The notes: a model not told the origin generated them from the sequence alone. A stretch of DNA of 64,000 nucleotides from Oreohelix idahoensis (GCA_024509875.1 JAMPIV010000280.1:186001-250000), one strand, 5' to 3'; positions 29,838 through 41,426 are shown, numbered from the stretch's first letter. Numbers and translations are program-made.

Positions 29838-30400
29838 TATTACTGGAATAACTATTACTGGATTAACTATTACTGGAATAAGTATTACTGGATTAAGTAT
29901 TTTAAGTAGAGACATTAGAAATACAAGTATTAAAAGTAGATAAGTGTTACTGGAATAAGTATTACTGGAATAACTATTACTGGATTAACTATTACTGGAA
30001 TAAGTATTACTGGAATAAGTATTACTGGAATAAGTATTTTAAGTAGAGACATTAGAAATACTGGTATTAAAAGTAGATAAGTATTACTGGAATAAGTATT
30101 TTAAGTAGAGTCATTAGAAATAGAAGTATTAAAAGTAGATAAGTATTACTGGAATAAGTATTTTAAGTAGAGACATTAGAAATACAGGTATTAAAAGTAA
30201 ATAAGTATTAGTGGAATAAGTATTATGAGTAAGAGAAATATAGGTATTGAATGCATTAGTATTCCTGGAATAAGTATTAACATTTTAGGCATTTCAAGCT
30301 CAAGTATTTAAAGTTTAGGTATTACAATTATAAGTATTACAAGTTTAGGTATTACTAGTATAACTATTACAAGTAAAGGCATTACTAGGATCATTCTAAT
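29838..30400. repeat. 15-bp tandem array, right part
   Basis: GGAATAAGTATTACT units with longer higher-order variants (a TTTTAAGTAGAGACATTAGA block recurs several times), decaying to about 30400. Confidence 0.9.
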
Positions 30401-30404
30401 GATG

Positions 30405-30870
30405 AAATTATTGTCTCCCATGAAGATTCTAGTGATAAAATTATTATCTCAAGGGTTATTCTGGTGAAGAGATTATTATTTCCCATAAAGATTCTTGTGA
30501 TGAAATTATTCTCCCAGGAGGCTTCTTGTGTTGAAATTACTATCTTCAAGCATTCATCTAACAATGAAATGATTATCTCCCTGGATGCTACTTGCAGTGA
30601 AATTTTTTTCTCTCGCAGGAGATATCTTGCAATGAAATTATTATCTTCCAGAAGATTTCTTGTAATAAAAGTGTCTCATGCGAGGCTTCTTATGATGAAA
30701 CGATAATCTCCCATGATGATTCTAATGATGAAAATATTATCTCCCATGAGGATATTTGTGATGAAATGATTATTTCCCCTGAGGACTCTTGTGATGAAAT
30801 TATTATCTCCCATGAGGATTCTTGAGATGAAATTATATTGCAGGAGGCTTAGTGTAATAAAAAAAACTAT
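30405..30870. repeat. degenerate 33-bp minisatellite
   Basis: GATGAAATTATTATCTCCCA followed by TGAGGATTCTTGT is the typical unit, with many substitutions over about 14 copies. Confidence 0.85.
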
Positions 30871-30984
30871 TATCTCCTAATGGGTATTATAGTTATCTAT
30901 ACATTATAAATCACTTTCTTGCTTAAATACTTTTTTTTTCCCCGACTAGACCTTCTTTCCCAAATAATGTGACAATGAAATTTT

Positions 30985-31303
30985 ATTGACGGTTCTATGT
31001 GAAAGACTGATGGTTGTACGTGAAAGACCGATGGTTGTATGTGGAAAAACTGATGGTTATATGTGAAAGACTGACGGTTGTATGTGAAAGACTGATGGTT
31101 GTATGTGAAAGACCGGTGGCTGTGTGTGAAAGATTGATGGCTGTACGTGAAAGACTGGTGGCTGTGTGTGAAAGATTGATGTCTGTACGTGAAAGACTGG
31201 TAGTTGTGTGTGAAAGACTGACGGTTGGGTGTGAAAGACTGATGGTTGTATGTGAAAGACTGACGGTTGTATGTGAAAGTCTGACAGTTGTATGTAAAAG
31301 ACA
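30985..31303. repeat. 21-bp minisatellite
   Basis: About 15 copies of GGTTGTATGTGAAAGACTGA plus one base. A unit of seven codons keeps both strands open, producing ORFs of low complexity that I do not accept as genes. Confidence 0.92.
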
Positions 31304-31353
31304 GCAGCATGCCCAATACTAGGTGGGTTTGGCACAATGCAAGCAGGTGACAT

Positions 31354-31565
31354 ACTAAAAATGTCTTGTTTTAAACCAGCAATAAATACTGCTCAATCAT
31401 GCGTGTTGTAACATTATGTTGGCCATGAGGCTGGAACCTCAACATGGAAAACATTGCTACAGAAACCACCGCGCACAACAGCATGTGGATGCTTTAGTGC
31501 GGGCTTCCTGCTAAGGGGATCAGTTGCATGCTCCATGCTCCAGAGGGAGCGAATGAGGAATGATG
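31354..31565. mobile_element. repeat R copy with 13-bp TSD
   Basis: AAGCAGGTGACAT occurs at 31341-31353 and 31566-31578. Between them is the repeat R signature (CCATGAGGCTGGAACCTCAA, TACAGAAACCACCGCGCACA, GCTTCCTGCTAAGGGG). Its orientation is uncertain, because part of its body is the reverse complement of SINE-1. Confidence 0.75.
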
Positions 31566-31680
31566 AAGCAGGTGACATGTCATGTGTTAAACACACACAA
31601 AATAATATGCCCAAATATGTCCCACTGTACTCGGGGGTCTCTCTGGAAATAAAACAAAGAATAGCACTACTGCTCATTAA

Positions 31681-32340
31681 CTCTTAGTATCCGACTGGCC
31701 TTCTAGATCAATCCCTGTTTTACGGTCAGCCTTTTAGAAAAGCCGAAGAAGGTTTAGACGTTTCCGTGTCAATAGCCAAAGATTTAACATTATTTACATA
31801 CTTTTCTTCCCATAAAAGAGTTCTAATGCCATTTCCGGTACACTTCATGTTTGAAAACTCAAATTTGTGTGAAATATTGATCGATTTTGATTAAATTTAG
31901 TAGGATTCATTTCTCCAAAAAAAAATTATACCCTAAAAATTCAAATTATGATAAAAACTTTATTTGTGCTCAGAAACAACTGCAACTTTCCTACATTATG
32001 TGAAAATGGATGTAGTTTAAAATAACAGTAGTTTTAGGGGTTGAAGTTTACCATAATTAATTACACATAGTGATAAGTACAATTTGATTTTCAATTTTTT
32101 TCATTTTAAAATTTTTCTGCACACATTACTGTCTATGGTGAATACATGTTTAAAACCACTGAACAATTTAGTTATGTATGATATAGGGGTTTCATTTCTT
32201 CACATTTTGATATACAACACTTTATGTTATCTTTATAAATAAATTATTTAATGCAAAATCTGTAAAGGTAGTCATGTCTAAAAATGTACTCTCTGAAATT
32301 AGCTCGTAAAAACGTGGTTTTTGAGCTCGTATACTAAGAG
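31681..32340. mobile_element. 660-bp non-autonomous piggyBac-like element
   Basis: TTAA at 31677-31680 and 32341-32344, with perfect inverted ends CTCTTAGTAT. The interior is AT-rich and has no transposase. It lies inside a repeat R / SINE-1-like sequence that continues on both sides. Confidence 0.9.
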
Positions 32341-32344
32341 TTAA

Positions 32345-32520
32345 AGGTGTGACTAACGTGAGATTGTGCATGAGGCTGGCAATCTCATCATGTAATACAG
32401 GCTGTTACAGAAACCACTAGTACATGACTGCTCTGGTGGCAGGCTTCTTCCAAGGGGAACCAACTGCAGTGGTCACTGCATACTCCACAGGGAGACAAAA
32501 ATAAAAGAGAAATAATGAAA
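32345..32520. repeat. repeat R copy
   Basis: GATTGTGCATGAGGCTGGCA, TGTTACAGAAACCACTAGTA and CTCCACAGGGAG match the other copies. It continues to the left of the 660-bp TTAA element (TCGGGGGTCTCTCTGG at about 31630). Confidence 0.65.
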
Positions 32521-32571
32521 TTAGTCTCAAAACAAAACATTTTTTAAAAGAAAAAAAAATGCAAAACTTAC

Positions 32572-32601
32572 AAGAACACTTTGGTAAGCGTGGACACCCA
32601 T
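32572..32601 (-). CDS. host gene exon 2 of 6 seen: 30-nt microexon
   Basis: Minus strand: acceptor TTGTTTGCTTACAG, 30 nt encoding MGVHAYQSVL, donor GTAAGT. Both splice sites are near consensus. The phase (0/0) fits the flanking exons 34897-35021 and 25046-25168 exactly. As a very short exon it is supported by signals and phase only. Confidence 0.6.
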
Positions 32602-32959
32602 CTGTAAGCAAACAACAAGCAAATACATAATTATACAACTATCACACTAAGCAATGCAATGAAGCAACAAAAGAATACAATATACCAGGGGTAGAAAACT
32701 AGGCAACATTTAGATGCCGCAGACATTTTGGACAGAACCATCCATACATTTTTTGGAAAATAAAGTTTATATACGACCATTTGTTCCAAAACAACTTCAA
32801 AAAGGAATGGCTGAACAGATGTGCAAAATGGTTGACTAGACAGCCATGTTTAAAGAAATGATCCATCCCCCCAAAAAATTACAACATAATAACCTTTGAT
32901 GTGGGCAACAGAGCACAATCTTCCAAGTAAGAAAAGAACAAACCAGACACAAGTACTTA

Positions 32960-33205
32960 AACAAATTAAACCCCACACTTTAGCCTAGTTGCTGCAGCTG
33001 TACCCATCTATATGAGACAGTTCAGCATGTGCTGCTCACTTGCCCAGGACTCTCCATACAAAGAAGAAAGCTTTTGCCGGGCTCCCCAACAATCACAAAC
33101 ACTCTATACAGCACCACTCAACAGCTACAGAACACATGCAAATTCTTCAACTTGGCATTGGCAGCAAAAGAGTTAATTAACAACAGTCTCACATTTATTG
33201 AGTCT
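32960..33205 (+). pseudogene. jockey/I-like LINE C-terminal fragment
   Basis: The plus-strand frame reads CTHLYETVQHVLLTCPG (about 33000-33050), the His/Cys motif of LINE C-termini, followed by about 60 residues without motif. It has no RT or RNase H. Confidence 0.65.
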
Positions 33206-33207
33206 CG

Positions 33208-33720
33208 TAATAATAATAATAGCCCCTTCAGTCATAAGTATGGAAATGCGCCCCTGACATGACAGCCCTCAGCTGCCCCTTCCCTCGAGGGGGGTTTCTG
33301 ATGCCCTCTCCTCTTCTCCGCCAACCACGAGAGCTTCCTTTTGCCCAATCTGAGGTGGCGCTGCAGAGCATAGCCACTTGGTGCGATCAGCAGCACCATC
33401 CTCCCAGGTTGATGGATTTATGTCCAGTGCCTTCATGTCTCTCCTGCACACATCTCTGAACCTCAGCCTCAGTCACCCAACTGTTCTTTTGCCATCCACC
33501 AGTTGTCCGCAGAATACATCTCTCAGGATGCGACTATCTTCCATGTGTATACATGCTTTGAAGGCCAGCACGTGACAACACCTCAACATATGTTACTTTG
33601 TCCTTCCATAAAATATCGAGGATGTGGCGTAGACATGGCAAATGGAAGGTATTGAGCCTTCTTTCTTGCTTGGCATAGGGTGGCCATGTCTTGCTGCCAT
33701 ACAGAAGTGTACTGTATGAG
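33208..33720 (-). mobile_element. LINE-C 3' fragment
   Basis: An ATT-type tail (AATAATAATAATAGCCCCTT on plus) is followed by the complement of the LINE-C 3' UTR and C-terminus. The minus-strand ORF at 33269-33451 includes CRRDMKALDINPSTWED. Several frameshifts are present. Confidence 0.85.
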
Positions 33721-34131
33721 TCCCATACATTGTTTAGATTCCAAATGTTGTATCTGGCTAAAAAAAATTTTAAAGTTTTTTGTGTACGGCTCCTTGTTCA
33801 TGAGAAATCTGCTGAACCAAGAAAGCAACATGTATCATTTGTACGTGATTTGTAGAACAAAGAAGAAATTAACTGAGCTTTGAACGCAACGTAACACTAC
33901 AGTGTGATCACACAGCCCCTGCCTATTTTTATATTGTCATGTTTTCACTCCTATAAGAAAAAAACATGAAAATAAAGAGAATTAGCTTCTATTCTATCAT
34001 ATAAAAAGCTATGCCACATTAACATTACAGCTCCGGCATGTTCAACAAATGGCTTCATAACGGGCAGGAATTTTTGCTCTCTTTGGTAACATCAGTTTAT
34101 CAGCCATTTTAATTTTTTTTATTTAATAGTA
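33721..34131. other. intron sequence, nothing recognised
   Basis: AT-rich, with no supported gene or repeat boundary. It ends at the TA target of the Tigger-like element. Confidence 0.35.
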
Positions 34132-34658
34132 CAGTAGGGCCCCGCTCATATTGCGGGTCAGGTTCCTGACCCCTGCCGAAAAGCGGAAATCGCCGAAAAG
34201 CAAAACATAGCCTTTTTTTTAACTTGCAAATGCATATAACATCCTAATAATATGTTTACACTATCATATATTAAGTGCACAATAGAGTTACGCCTAAGAA
34301 AAAAACATGATATGAATAAACAGCACTTTAAAGTAAAAGGTTTAAAATTTCTATTTTTATCACTACTACACTTAGATGTCATTGTAATTAATTATAAAAT
34401 ATTATGCATTGGTATAATATAATACATTTTAAAAGTTTGAAAGTTTGCCAGAATCCAGAAAGACGATGAGCATACAAATGCTGTAAATAGACTGGAATAA
34501 CGACAATAAAATGGCAACCGAAGCCATTCTCAGACTCAGCTGCGACGTTCGTCATACCGAAAAACACCAGAAGAGCAGAACAAGCACCAAACATAATGAA
34601 CATGTTTATAACTGAAAACCGCCATATTAGCAGAACACCGAAATGTGGGGCCCTACTG
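34132..34658. mobile_element. 527-bp Tigger/pogo-like non-autonomous element
   Basis: TA flanks it (34130-34131 and 34659-34660), with inverted ends CAGTAGGGCCCC on both sides. Tandem-like GCCGAAAAGCGGAAATCGCC motifs lie just inside the left end. The TIR style and TA target fit the pogo/Tigger branch (family knowledge). It has no transposase. Confidence 0.85.
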
Positions 34659-34896
34659 TATTTTTTATTTCTGGAAATAAAACATAAACTTATTCGTCAA
34701 ACTATAGTTAATGCTTCTCGTTTTGGCATTCATGTCATGTACATCCAATAGATACAAGAAAGGACATAAAAATTTTAAAATAGAGAGAGACGTTTCACTC
34801 ACTCTATATTTTAACAAGTGGCTTGCTCATAAATGCAAGGGAAATTTCGTGAAAATATATAAAACTATATATTTCTCAATGCTATGTATAACGTAC

Positions 34897-35021
34897 CATC
34901 ATCTGAGACTCTATCTGTGAAATGTTGATGATTCCATCACTATCCGAGGAAGTCACGCCCTTGTTGGCTGCCTGAACCTTCAGCCAGTACTTAGATGGGT
35001 GCTCGTACACAATCTCTGCCT
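34897..35021 (-). CDS. host gene exon 1 of 6 seen (LRSAM1-like candidate)
   Basis: Minus strand: acceptor AATCAATGCTCAG, 125 nt, donor GTACGT. The first two bases complete a codon begun upstream. Then 41 codons encode AEIVYEHPSKYWLKVQAANK, GVTSSDSDG and IINISQIESQMM. The first part does not look like a coiled coil and I do not recognise it. The ISQI...QMM end leads into the coiled-coil exons. Upstream exons must lie to the right (minus strand 5') but I could not find them among the repeats. Confidence 0.66.
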
Positions 35022-35057
35022 CTGAGCATTGATTTAATAAAAAATAAAAATGCACAT

Positions 35058-35078
35058 ATATATATATATATATATATT
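35058..35078. repeat. (AT)n microsatellite
   Basis: Ten or more AT units adjoining the 3' end of LINE-H. Confidence 0.9.
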
Positions 35079-35101
35079 GTTATCGTTAATCAGAATCGAC
35101 C

Positions 35102-35537
35102 TCACTGCGCTCTGGGCAAACCCATAGGTGCTGTTTCGCTCAGCAAATGTTGAAGAGTATGAATGCTAATTGTACCTGTAGCACGCTGGTTGTACATACG
35201 ACAGATGCATCCTCTCTCACATCCATTTCTGCTTGTCCCACGTTTGATGCCAAACTCCAACAGTCTCAGCCTTGTTGATTCATCCACTGCAGTGTCATTA
35301 TCCAGCAGGCAATCATTAATTGCCCTTAGTATCTCTCCCTTATCCATGTCCAGTGTCCCCACTATGGGTGCTCTCGAGGCCAGTCTGTCAGCTCTCTCAT
35401 TGCCACATACCCCTGCATGACCAGGACAGTAGATCCACACCAGTTCTTGAAGACGTGAGGATTCTTTTGATGTTTTCCATTCCTGCCGCAGCCATCCGTT
35501 CTGAACTATCCGAAGCATGGCTTGAGAGTCTAACAAT
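35102..35537 (-). pseudogene. LINE-H RNase H C-terminal part
   Basis: LDSQAMLRIVQNGWL contains the third catalytic Asp of RNase H, and IYCPGHAGVCGNERADRLAS the His and final Asp. A C-terminal domain with MDKGEILRAINDCLLDNDTA follows. It lacks the first two catalytic residues, which would lie beyond the piggyBac insertion. Confidence 0.88.
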
Positions 35538-35541
35538 TTAA

Positions 35542-38116
35542 CACTCTTCAGACCGGAAATATAAAAAATCGTTCCAAATGGAACGATGACTTTTGAAGTA
35601 AAAAAAGTACATTTTTTTTTTAATTTTTACTTCAAATTTATGTTTTATATTAAGAATACATGTTAACAATTATATTTGTGCTAAAAAATATACAGCTTTC
35701 ACTTATGTTGACTTTGAAATTAAACGCAGAAAAACGTAAACACCGCATTTGTCCGTCCGCCATTTTGGATATTTTCCTATCAACTCGACTTAACAGATCG
35801 TAAACAAAATGCAGTCTGATAATGACTACAATGCATCTAGTGATGTAGATTCCTGTTCTGATGATTATTCAGAGGACTTGGAACCGTCTGATGAGTTGGA
35901 TGGTGAAAATACAGCTCAGAACAACTCAGATCACCTGCCGTACATGCAAAGGTAATGTTACTTCGTTAACGAAATGATAACAGCTGATTTTGAAAAGCAG
36001 TAAAACAGTCGTTTTAGTGGTCTATTGTAGTCAGTATAGCTGCTTTCTGCTTGTTTTTGAAAAAAAAGAAACACATATTTCACCTTTCAAACAGTTAACA
36101 AAGGACTCATGGCACCAGGAAATAAATATAAAGTGGATCAGACGTAACTTCTGAATCAGCTGATTTTTCTGACCTCATTAGCCCTGTGTCTCTGCTTTAA
36201 AAAATTATTATTTACATCATATGACTTTATGATTGACAGTATTCCTTTCTATGGAAAATGTAATGTGTGTCAATTTTCCTGTGTACACTAAACTGTAACT
36301 TTGAATTCTATTGTTGATCTGTAAAAATTAATTTTAAATTGTTCTTCTTGCAGATGTTTTGGTTATGATGGACTTGATGAAGGCCCACCTTCCAACCCTC
36401 CACCTTTTTTGCCTGAGAGGGTTCCAGGTCTGCAACTGTCAGAGGTAAGCACCAGAGAAAATACAAAGCAGTTTTTGAGACCCATTGACTTACTCAAACA
36501 GTAATTTTATGAAAGAATGGTTATAAGAAAAGAGTGTTTTCTTTTTGACAGTATATTAGAGACAAGCCAACAAAATGGGGGATGAAGTTATGGGTTCTTG
36601 CTGATGCTGTTAGTGGATTTACTTTAATGTTTATTTAGGTAGGATCACTGCAAATGGACCATTTGGTTTAGCTTATACTGTAGTTAGTTATGAATCTTAT
36701 AAAATCTTTGGTGGGTCAAGGATATAGGGTTTATTTTGATAGTTTGTATACATCCAATCAGTTACTGAAGGACTTGTGAAGTTAGGGGATTGGAGCTTGT
36801 GGCACATTTCTTAGAAACAGAAAGAGATTTCCAGCTGCACTTTCAAATATAAAGGAATTTGAAAAAAAAATAGTATCAGAGGTGCAATCAGGTGGGTTAG
36901 AGATAAAGAATTACTAGCACTGCAGTGGAGAGGTAACAAAACTATAACACTGGCTTCAAGCATTTACAATGCAAATGGCCATAGGTTTGCTACGCGCAGA
37001 ACTAAGGTTAATTGGAATTTTCAAGAACTTAATTTTAGACAGCCAAATCTTGTAAAGGATTACAATATATACATGAAAGTAGTGAACAAGAGTGACCAGC
37101 CGATTAACAAGTACAATGTTTTGAGAAAGACCAATAAATATTGGAAAACTCTTTTTTTTCACTTTCTGGATATTGCTATGGTAGATGCTTACATTTTATT
37201 TCAAGAGTAGCAGAAAAAAACACCCAAATGTGGAAGACCAGCTAGATATGGTCAGCTAGATTTTACAAAAGAACTAATCCGTAATTGGGGAACATAAGTT
37301 TGTATGATGATGCACTACTTCCTCTAAAGCCACCAGTTTTTTCTCGACACACCATGGACCCCAAGTTTACTGAGACAAAAAAAAATTGTAAGCTTTGATA
37401 TCAGATTGTAAAGATTGAAAGAAAAACAAAAGTTAAATGTAAAGTTTGTGATATTTTTTTTTAATGTTTTCATGCAGGTAGGAATTGTCTGTCAGAATAC
37501 CACAAGTCTTAGAAGGAAATATATAAAGATGTGTTGAGTCTTTATTATGTCACCCTCATAACTGATTTTACTTATGTGTTAGTGATCATACAGTGTTACA
37601 CTAGAAATATGTCTAATGAAGTCATATTTCATTATTTTAGCTAAGATGTTGCAGCTACCTATAATAACTGTATTGTATTCAGTGGAAGATTTTTTTTTGA
37701 ATTTTTGTGTGAAAAGCCTAGTTATGTAACATTTCAAAAATTTGCATAATTTTATTATTTAATGTTGAATTGTTTTGGAAATGTAACATATAATGCAGAA
37801 ATGGTCAGACTACAATAAAATATGACTGTTGTTAATTGTTCTGATAATACTTTATTTTTTTCTTCTTTGTGAAATATCATGTTCATAATTTTTGTGTATT
37901 TTTCCTGTTGACTTTCCTTCAATTTTTTAAAACTCACATCAATATTAATTTTTTAAATATTAATTTCACATCTAAATATGGTAGTCTGTTCAATTACAAA
38001 CAATTTGATGTATAACACTCTTGGGTAGACTTCAAATTATAATGTGTCAAGGAACATTAGAAGTCAGATATGTCAGAGTATGAGAAAATGATACAAAATA
38101 TCAGGTCTGAAGAGAG
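35542..38116 (+). mobile_element. piggyBac-like element, 2.6 kb
   Basis: TTAA at 35538-35541 and 38117-38120. The inverted ends are CACTCTTCAGACC and, reversed from the right, CTCTCTTCAGACC (one mismatch in 13). It contains a decayed transposase on the plus strand. It inserted into the RNase H coding region of LINE-H. Confidence 0.95.
35810..37210 (+). pseudogene. piggyBac transposase (degenerate)
   Basis: The ATG at 35810 begins an acidic N-terminus (MQSDNDYNASSDVDSCSDDY). Further conserved piggyBac blocks appear in changing frames: DKPTKWGMKLWVLADAVSG (about 36555-36612), VYFDSLYTSNQLLKDL (about 36731), IGACGTFLRNRKRFP (about 36790) and KVVNKSDQPINKYNVLRKT with KYWKTLFFHFLDIAMVDAYI (about 37076-37198). 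Many stops and frameshifts are present, and an apparent intron-like gap lies at 35952-36353 (GT...CAG). It cannot encode a protein. Confidence 0.85.
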
Positions 38117-38150
38117 TTAACTGCCCTGGTTGATGGAGTTTCATGAGACA

Positions 38151-38425
38151 CTACAGGCGGTTTCTAAATGGTGTGAGGAAAGCGGATCAAAGGTCAATCC
38201 CAACAAGGCCTATGTGATGTGGTGTTCTTTGAACAACTCCATAGTTAACGCAGACCTTCCAGACATCACTTTCAATGGGCAGAACACTGAAAGGCAAGAC
38301 AGGCTGAAGTATCTGGGAGTAACGTTTGATCGTGGGCTATCGTTCAAGTATCATGTCAAACTGATCATACAGAAGTGCAAGCGAGGACTGGCAGCCTTAA
38401 AAACAATGGCTGCTGTGCAATTGGA
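38151..38425 (+). pseudogene. LINE RT thumb fragment (LINE-H, inverted part)
   Basis: The plus-strand frame encodes LQAVSKWCEESGSKVNPNKA, QDRLKYLGVTFDRGLSFKYH and IIQKCKRGLAALKTMAA. This is the region just after the YADD motif in jockey/I-like RTs. No catalytic residues are included. Confidence 0.8.
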
Positions 38426-38495
38426 ACAGTTTTATATATATATGGGACTGTATGTATGTGAGTATATATGGGAATATGTGTGTATGTGTATGATC

Positions 38496-40462
38496 TGTCG
38501 TAGATTTAGGATAGGTATTTAAGATAGATAGGTCCCGTCTGAATAGAACTGAAAAAAAGAGGTGGTACTCAGTGAGAGGTAAGGTAAAGAAATAGATTTC
38601 ACGAGTGAAATGGTGAAAGGTAGAGTCTGTCCCTGGACTGAGAAGATACTCTAGTCCAGCCTATCATTTACGACTGAAATTAGTTGATCAGACAGTATAC
38701 CTCTCTATATATATGAACATATACACTATAACCACTTACATACACACACACACAGATAAGTGACGACAATTAGACGCACAAACGTGAAACTATATTAATG
38801 GTGTATGGATATTGGGACGAGCTGACTGACACAGGTAATAAGTTTTATGTTAATGTTTATTTATCATAAAGAAACTTCACAACCTTTATTATAAAAAAAA
38901 TATCAGAATATAAAAATCATATGTTACAGAATTAATAAAGAAATACACGTATAAGTACAATCCCCTCTGTTGAGACAAGTTCCCACAAGAAGAAGTTATT
39001 TAACCCCCAAAAGGCCAAAAGATTAGCACTATGGTATAGAATTTTGCTATACTGTAAAGAACAGAGTTTCTAGTTTATCTATTCTGAAATGAACAGTATT
39101 AGCAAACATAAGAAGAAAAACAAAGTGAGTATATTAGTTATACAATATAAGAATTATTCATCCCTGCTTTCTCTCGCTCTGACAAACATGTGATCACATT
39201 TTCATTCTCGCTTACCAAATAAGTGCTGACATCAGCTTGAACATATCTCCATGCTCCAGGTAACAGATTCAGTGTCGGTTCTTTTGGCAAAGTAAGCCCC
39301 AGTTCCTCAAATGACTGATTAATCCTATTATTTGGTGAACGCTTACTTTGTTACTTATTATTATTGACTCTGTTCATGTCACAGCAATTAGTCCAGGTAT
39401 GAAACACAACTTCGAGATCAAATGTCACAGTGTACAGTAGCTTGAAATATTCGCTAGTTAAATAGAATGTCAGGTAGATAAATCTTTTTCTGGATAAATC
39501 CTCGCCACAACACAAGTGGTCGGTAGTCGGGAATGTTAAATTTTATAACTTCACCACAGCGGGCTGAATGTACATAAAATTGGAAAAGAAATCTGGGTAG
39601 CTAAATGTCCAGTTATTGTTATTCTTAGTGTCATATATTTGTCCGCTCTCTCTCTCTCTCTAAGTGAAACAAGAGGCCAACCAGGTCAACCTTGGAGACC
39701 CGATATATTTTACATAAGAATGTTTCTTCTTGTATTTGTTGGACTAGACTTAGACCCTTTCTCAGATTAAGGTGCAGGCCGCTGGTAGGTTTTGGGTTGT
39801 GACCCATACGCAACACAAAAATGACTATCTCCAATTGAAAAAAACTAAGAAATTCCACTGGTATAATGGATCTAGAATATCGAAGCTAGACGTCTGAAAA
39901 TTTGTGGGTACTAGATAAACTGAGTTTAAAAGCTGAGATATATATATGAATTAGAGAGAAAATCGCCAACGAGTGCGAGATATAACACCTTTGGGGAATT
40001 TCGTGGTCAGATTCTGAATTAAAGCTAAATTTGCCACTTTCGCCGCCCGCTAGATGTGGTCCCACGAGCAAATCGTCTCTTTGATTACGTCTCGTCCACA
40101 GCTTAATTACATTCCGAACGGATGTGGGGGGGGGGGGGGGGTTAACTGTGATTATCTCCCCCTGACCAATGTAACTAACAAAAAGTACGACTTTTGAGTA
40201 ATCGCCCTTGATTTTCTTCATAAGCTTATCTCCCCCTTTTCTCACTACGTGCATCATAGTCTGTTGTAAACATTCCTAGTGTCTATAAGACATATAGAAA
40301 AGAAAAAAAATCGGTGTGGCTACAATTATGAGTTTGCCAAATATCGAAGCGCATGCCTTCTGCGTTAAAGAAACGTGGATATTAAAAAGCAAAGAGAGGT
40401 GGGAAACAGGTGGAAGCAAAAACATGTTGATACATGTAAATATATTTACATACTCTATCACA
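38496..40462 (-). mobile_element. diverged copy of the 54.1-kb LTR-like element
   Basis: Starts TGTCGTAG and ends ATCACA. Several blocks match the reverse complement of 54100-56672: AAGGTAAAGAAATAGATTTC near 38580, AGATAAGTGACGACAATTAG near 38753, CTCTCGCTCTGACAAACATG near 39170, and AGCCCCAGTTCCTCAAATGA near 39295. No clear TSD is visible, and there is a run of about 18 G at 40123-40141. It is non-coding. Confidence 0.6.
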
Positions 40463-40521
40463 TGTATGTGTACAAGTGTGTGTGTATATATATGAGACTA
40501 TGTATGTATGTGTGTGTATAT

Positions 40522-41426
40522 CCTTTAGCACGCTGCGGGCGACACATGTCGCCGAAGATAACCTATGCTCTGCACGCTGGAGCTGCCATGTGTCGCCTTA
40601 CGGATATCACCGTTTCTAGCATGAGGACTTGTGTACACGTGATTTCAGCCCCGGATGTTAAGTTGTAATGTTATTTGCAAGAGAGTTAGCTTCCGTTTCC
40701 GATCTTAAAAAAGTGATGGGTGTATCCGCGTTTATTTTTTGTAAATTTTGTAAATCGAAATGAATCGGCATCGAACACGCGGCCATTTTCGCTCTAATTT
40801 TATTGGATTCTGACGCCATGCGGTGGGGATGAGATTTTTGTCTTTATAAGCGCTGATATTGGTTCTCAGAATATGTTTGATGGCTGAGATGGAAACAAAA
40901 GTAGAATGGCATTGCTAGTATGTATAATTTTAGGGGTTAGGACTAGGAATATCGGAAAGGTTTAGAATTACGGCCGAATGTCACTGCTGACGAGGGTGTT
41001 TGTTGCTTTGCTACTGATGATGGGTGAAACGAAAAGATCATCATTTGATTTGTATTGGTCTGTTGGTCAAATGACTTTCATTGAGATGCAAGGGATATGG
41101 ACTCTTTGTGTGTTGGTTATTTAAAAAAAAAATTTTTTTAATTTTAAAATTTAAAAAAAAAAAAATTTTTTATTATTTTAATTTTTTTTTTCGTTTTTTT
41201 TTCATCTTTCCTTTCTTCCTATCACATCTAACATGTACTCAAACAAATTTTGTATCATCAGATTCACCATTCATTTATTTATATAAATTCCAAAAATGAT
41301 AGCAATTGACCAAGAAACACAAAAACTATAGACATTACAAGTCACCCACTATAAAAACGGGACGCTGTGAAAAAGAATGCAGCGGCAGGCGACTATTTTT
41401 GCCAAAGGAATGCCGCGTGCTAAAGG
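40522..41426. mobile_element. 905-bp MITE-like element with CCTTTAGCACGC ends
   Basis: CCTTTAGCACGCTGCGG at 40522 and, reversed from 41426, CCTTTAGCACGCGGC. TTAA follows the right end (41427-41430) but the left flank is ATAT, so the piggyBac-type target is only half supported. The interior is non-coding with long A/T runs (41120-41200). Confidence 0.65.

Larger units (their letters stand above)
35083..38425 (-). mobile_element. LINE-H copy, 5'-inverted, split by a piggyBac element
   Basis: The RNase H end lies on the minus strand at 35102-35537 and continues for about 30 bp at 38121-38150 after the piggyBac insert. From about 38150 to 38425 the RT thumb of a LINE is on the plus strand. The 53.8-kb copy shows the normal RNase H order. 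The inverted 5' piece suggests twin priming during integration. RT and RNase H being the same family is inferred. Confidence 0.65.

Noticed and set aside
30897..31353. Overlapping ORFs of 98-146 codons on both strands
   Set aside because: These are products of the 21-bp minisatellite, low complexity in every frame.
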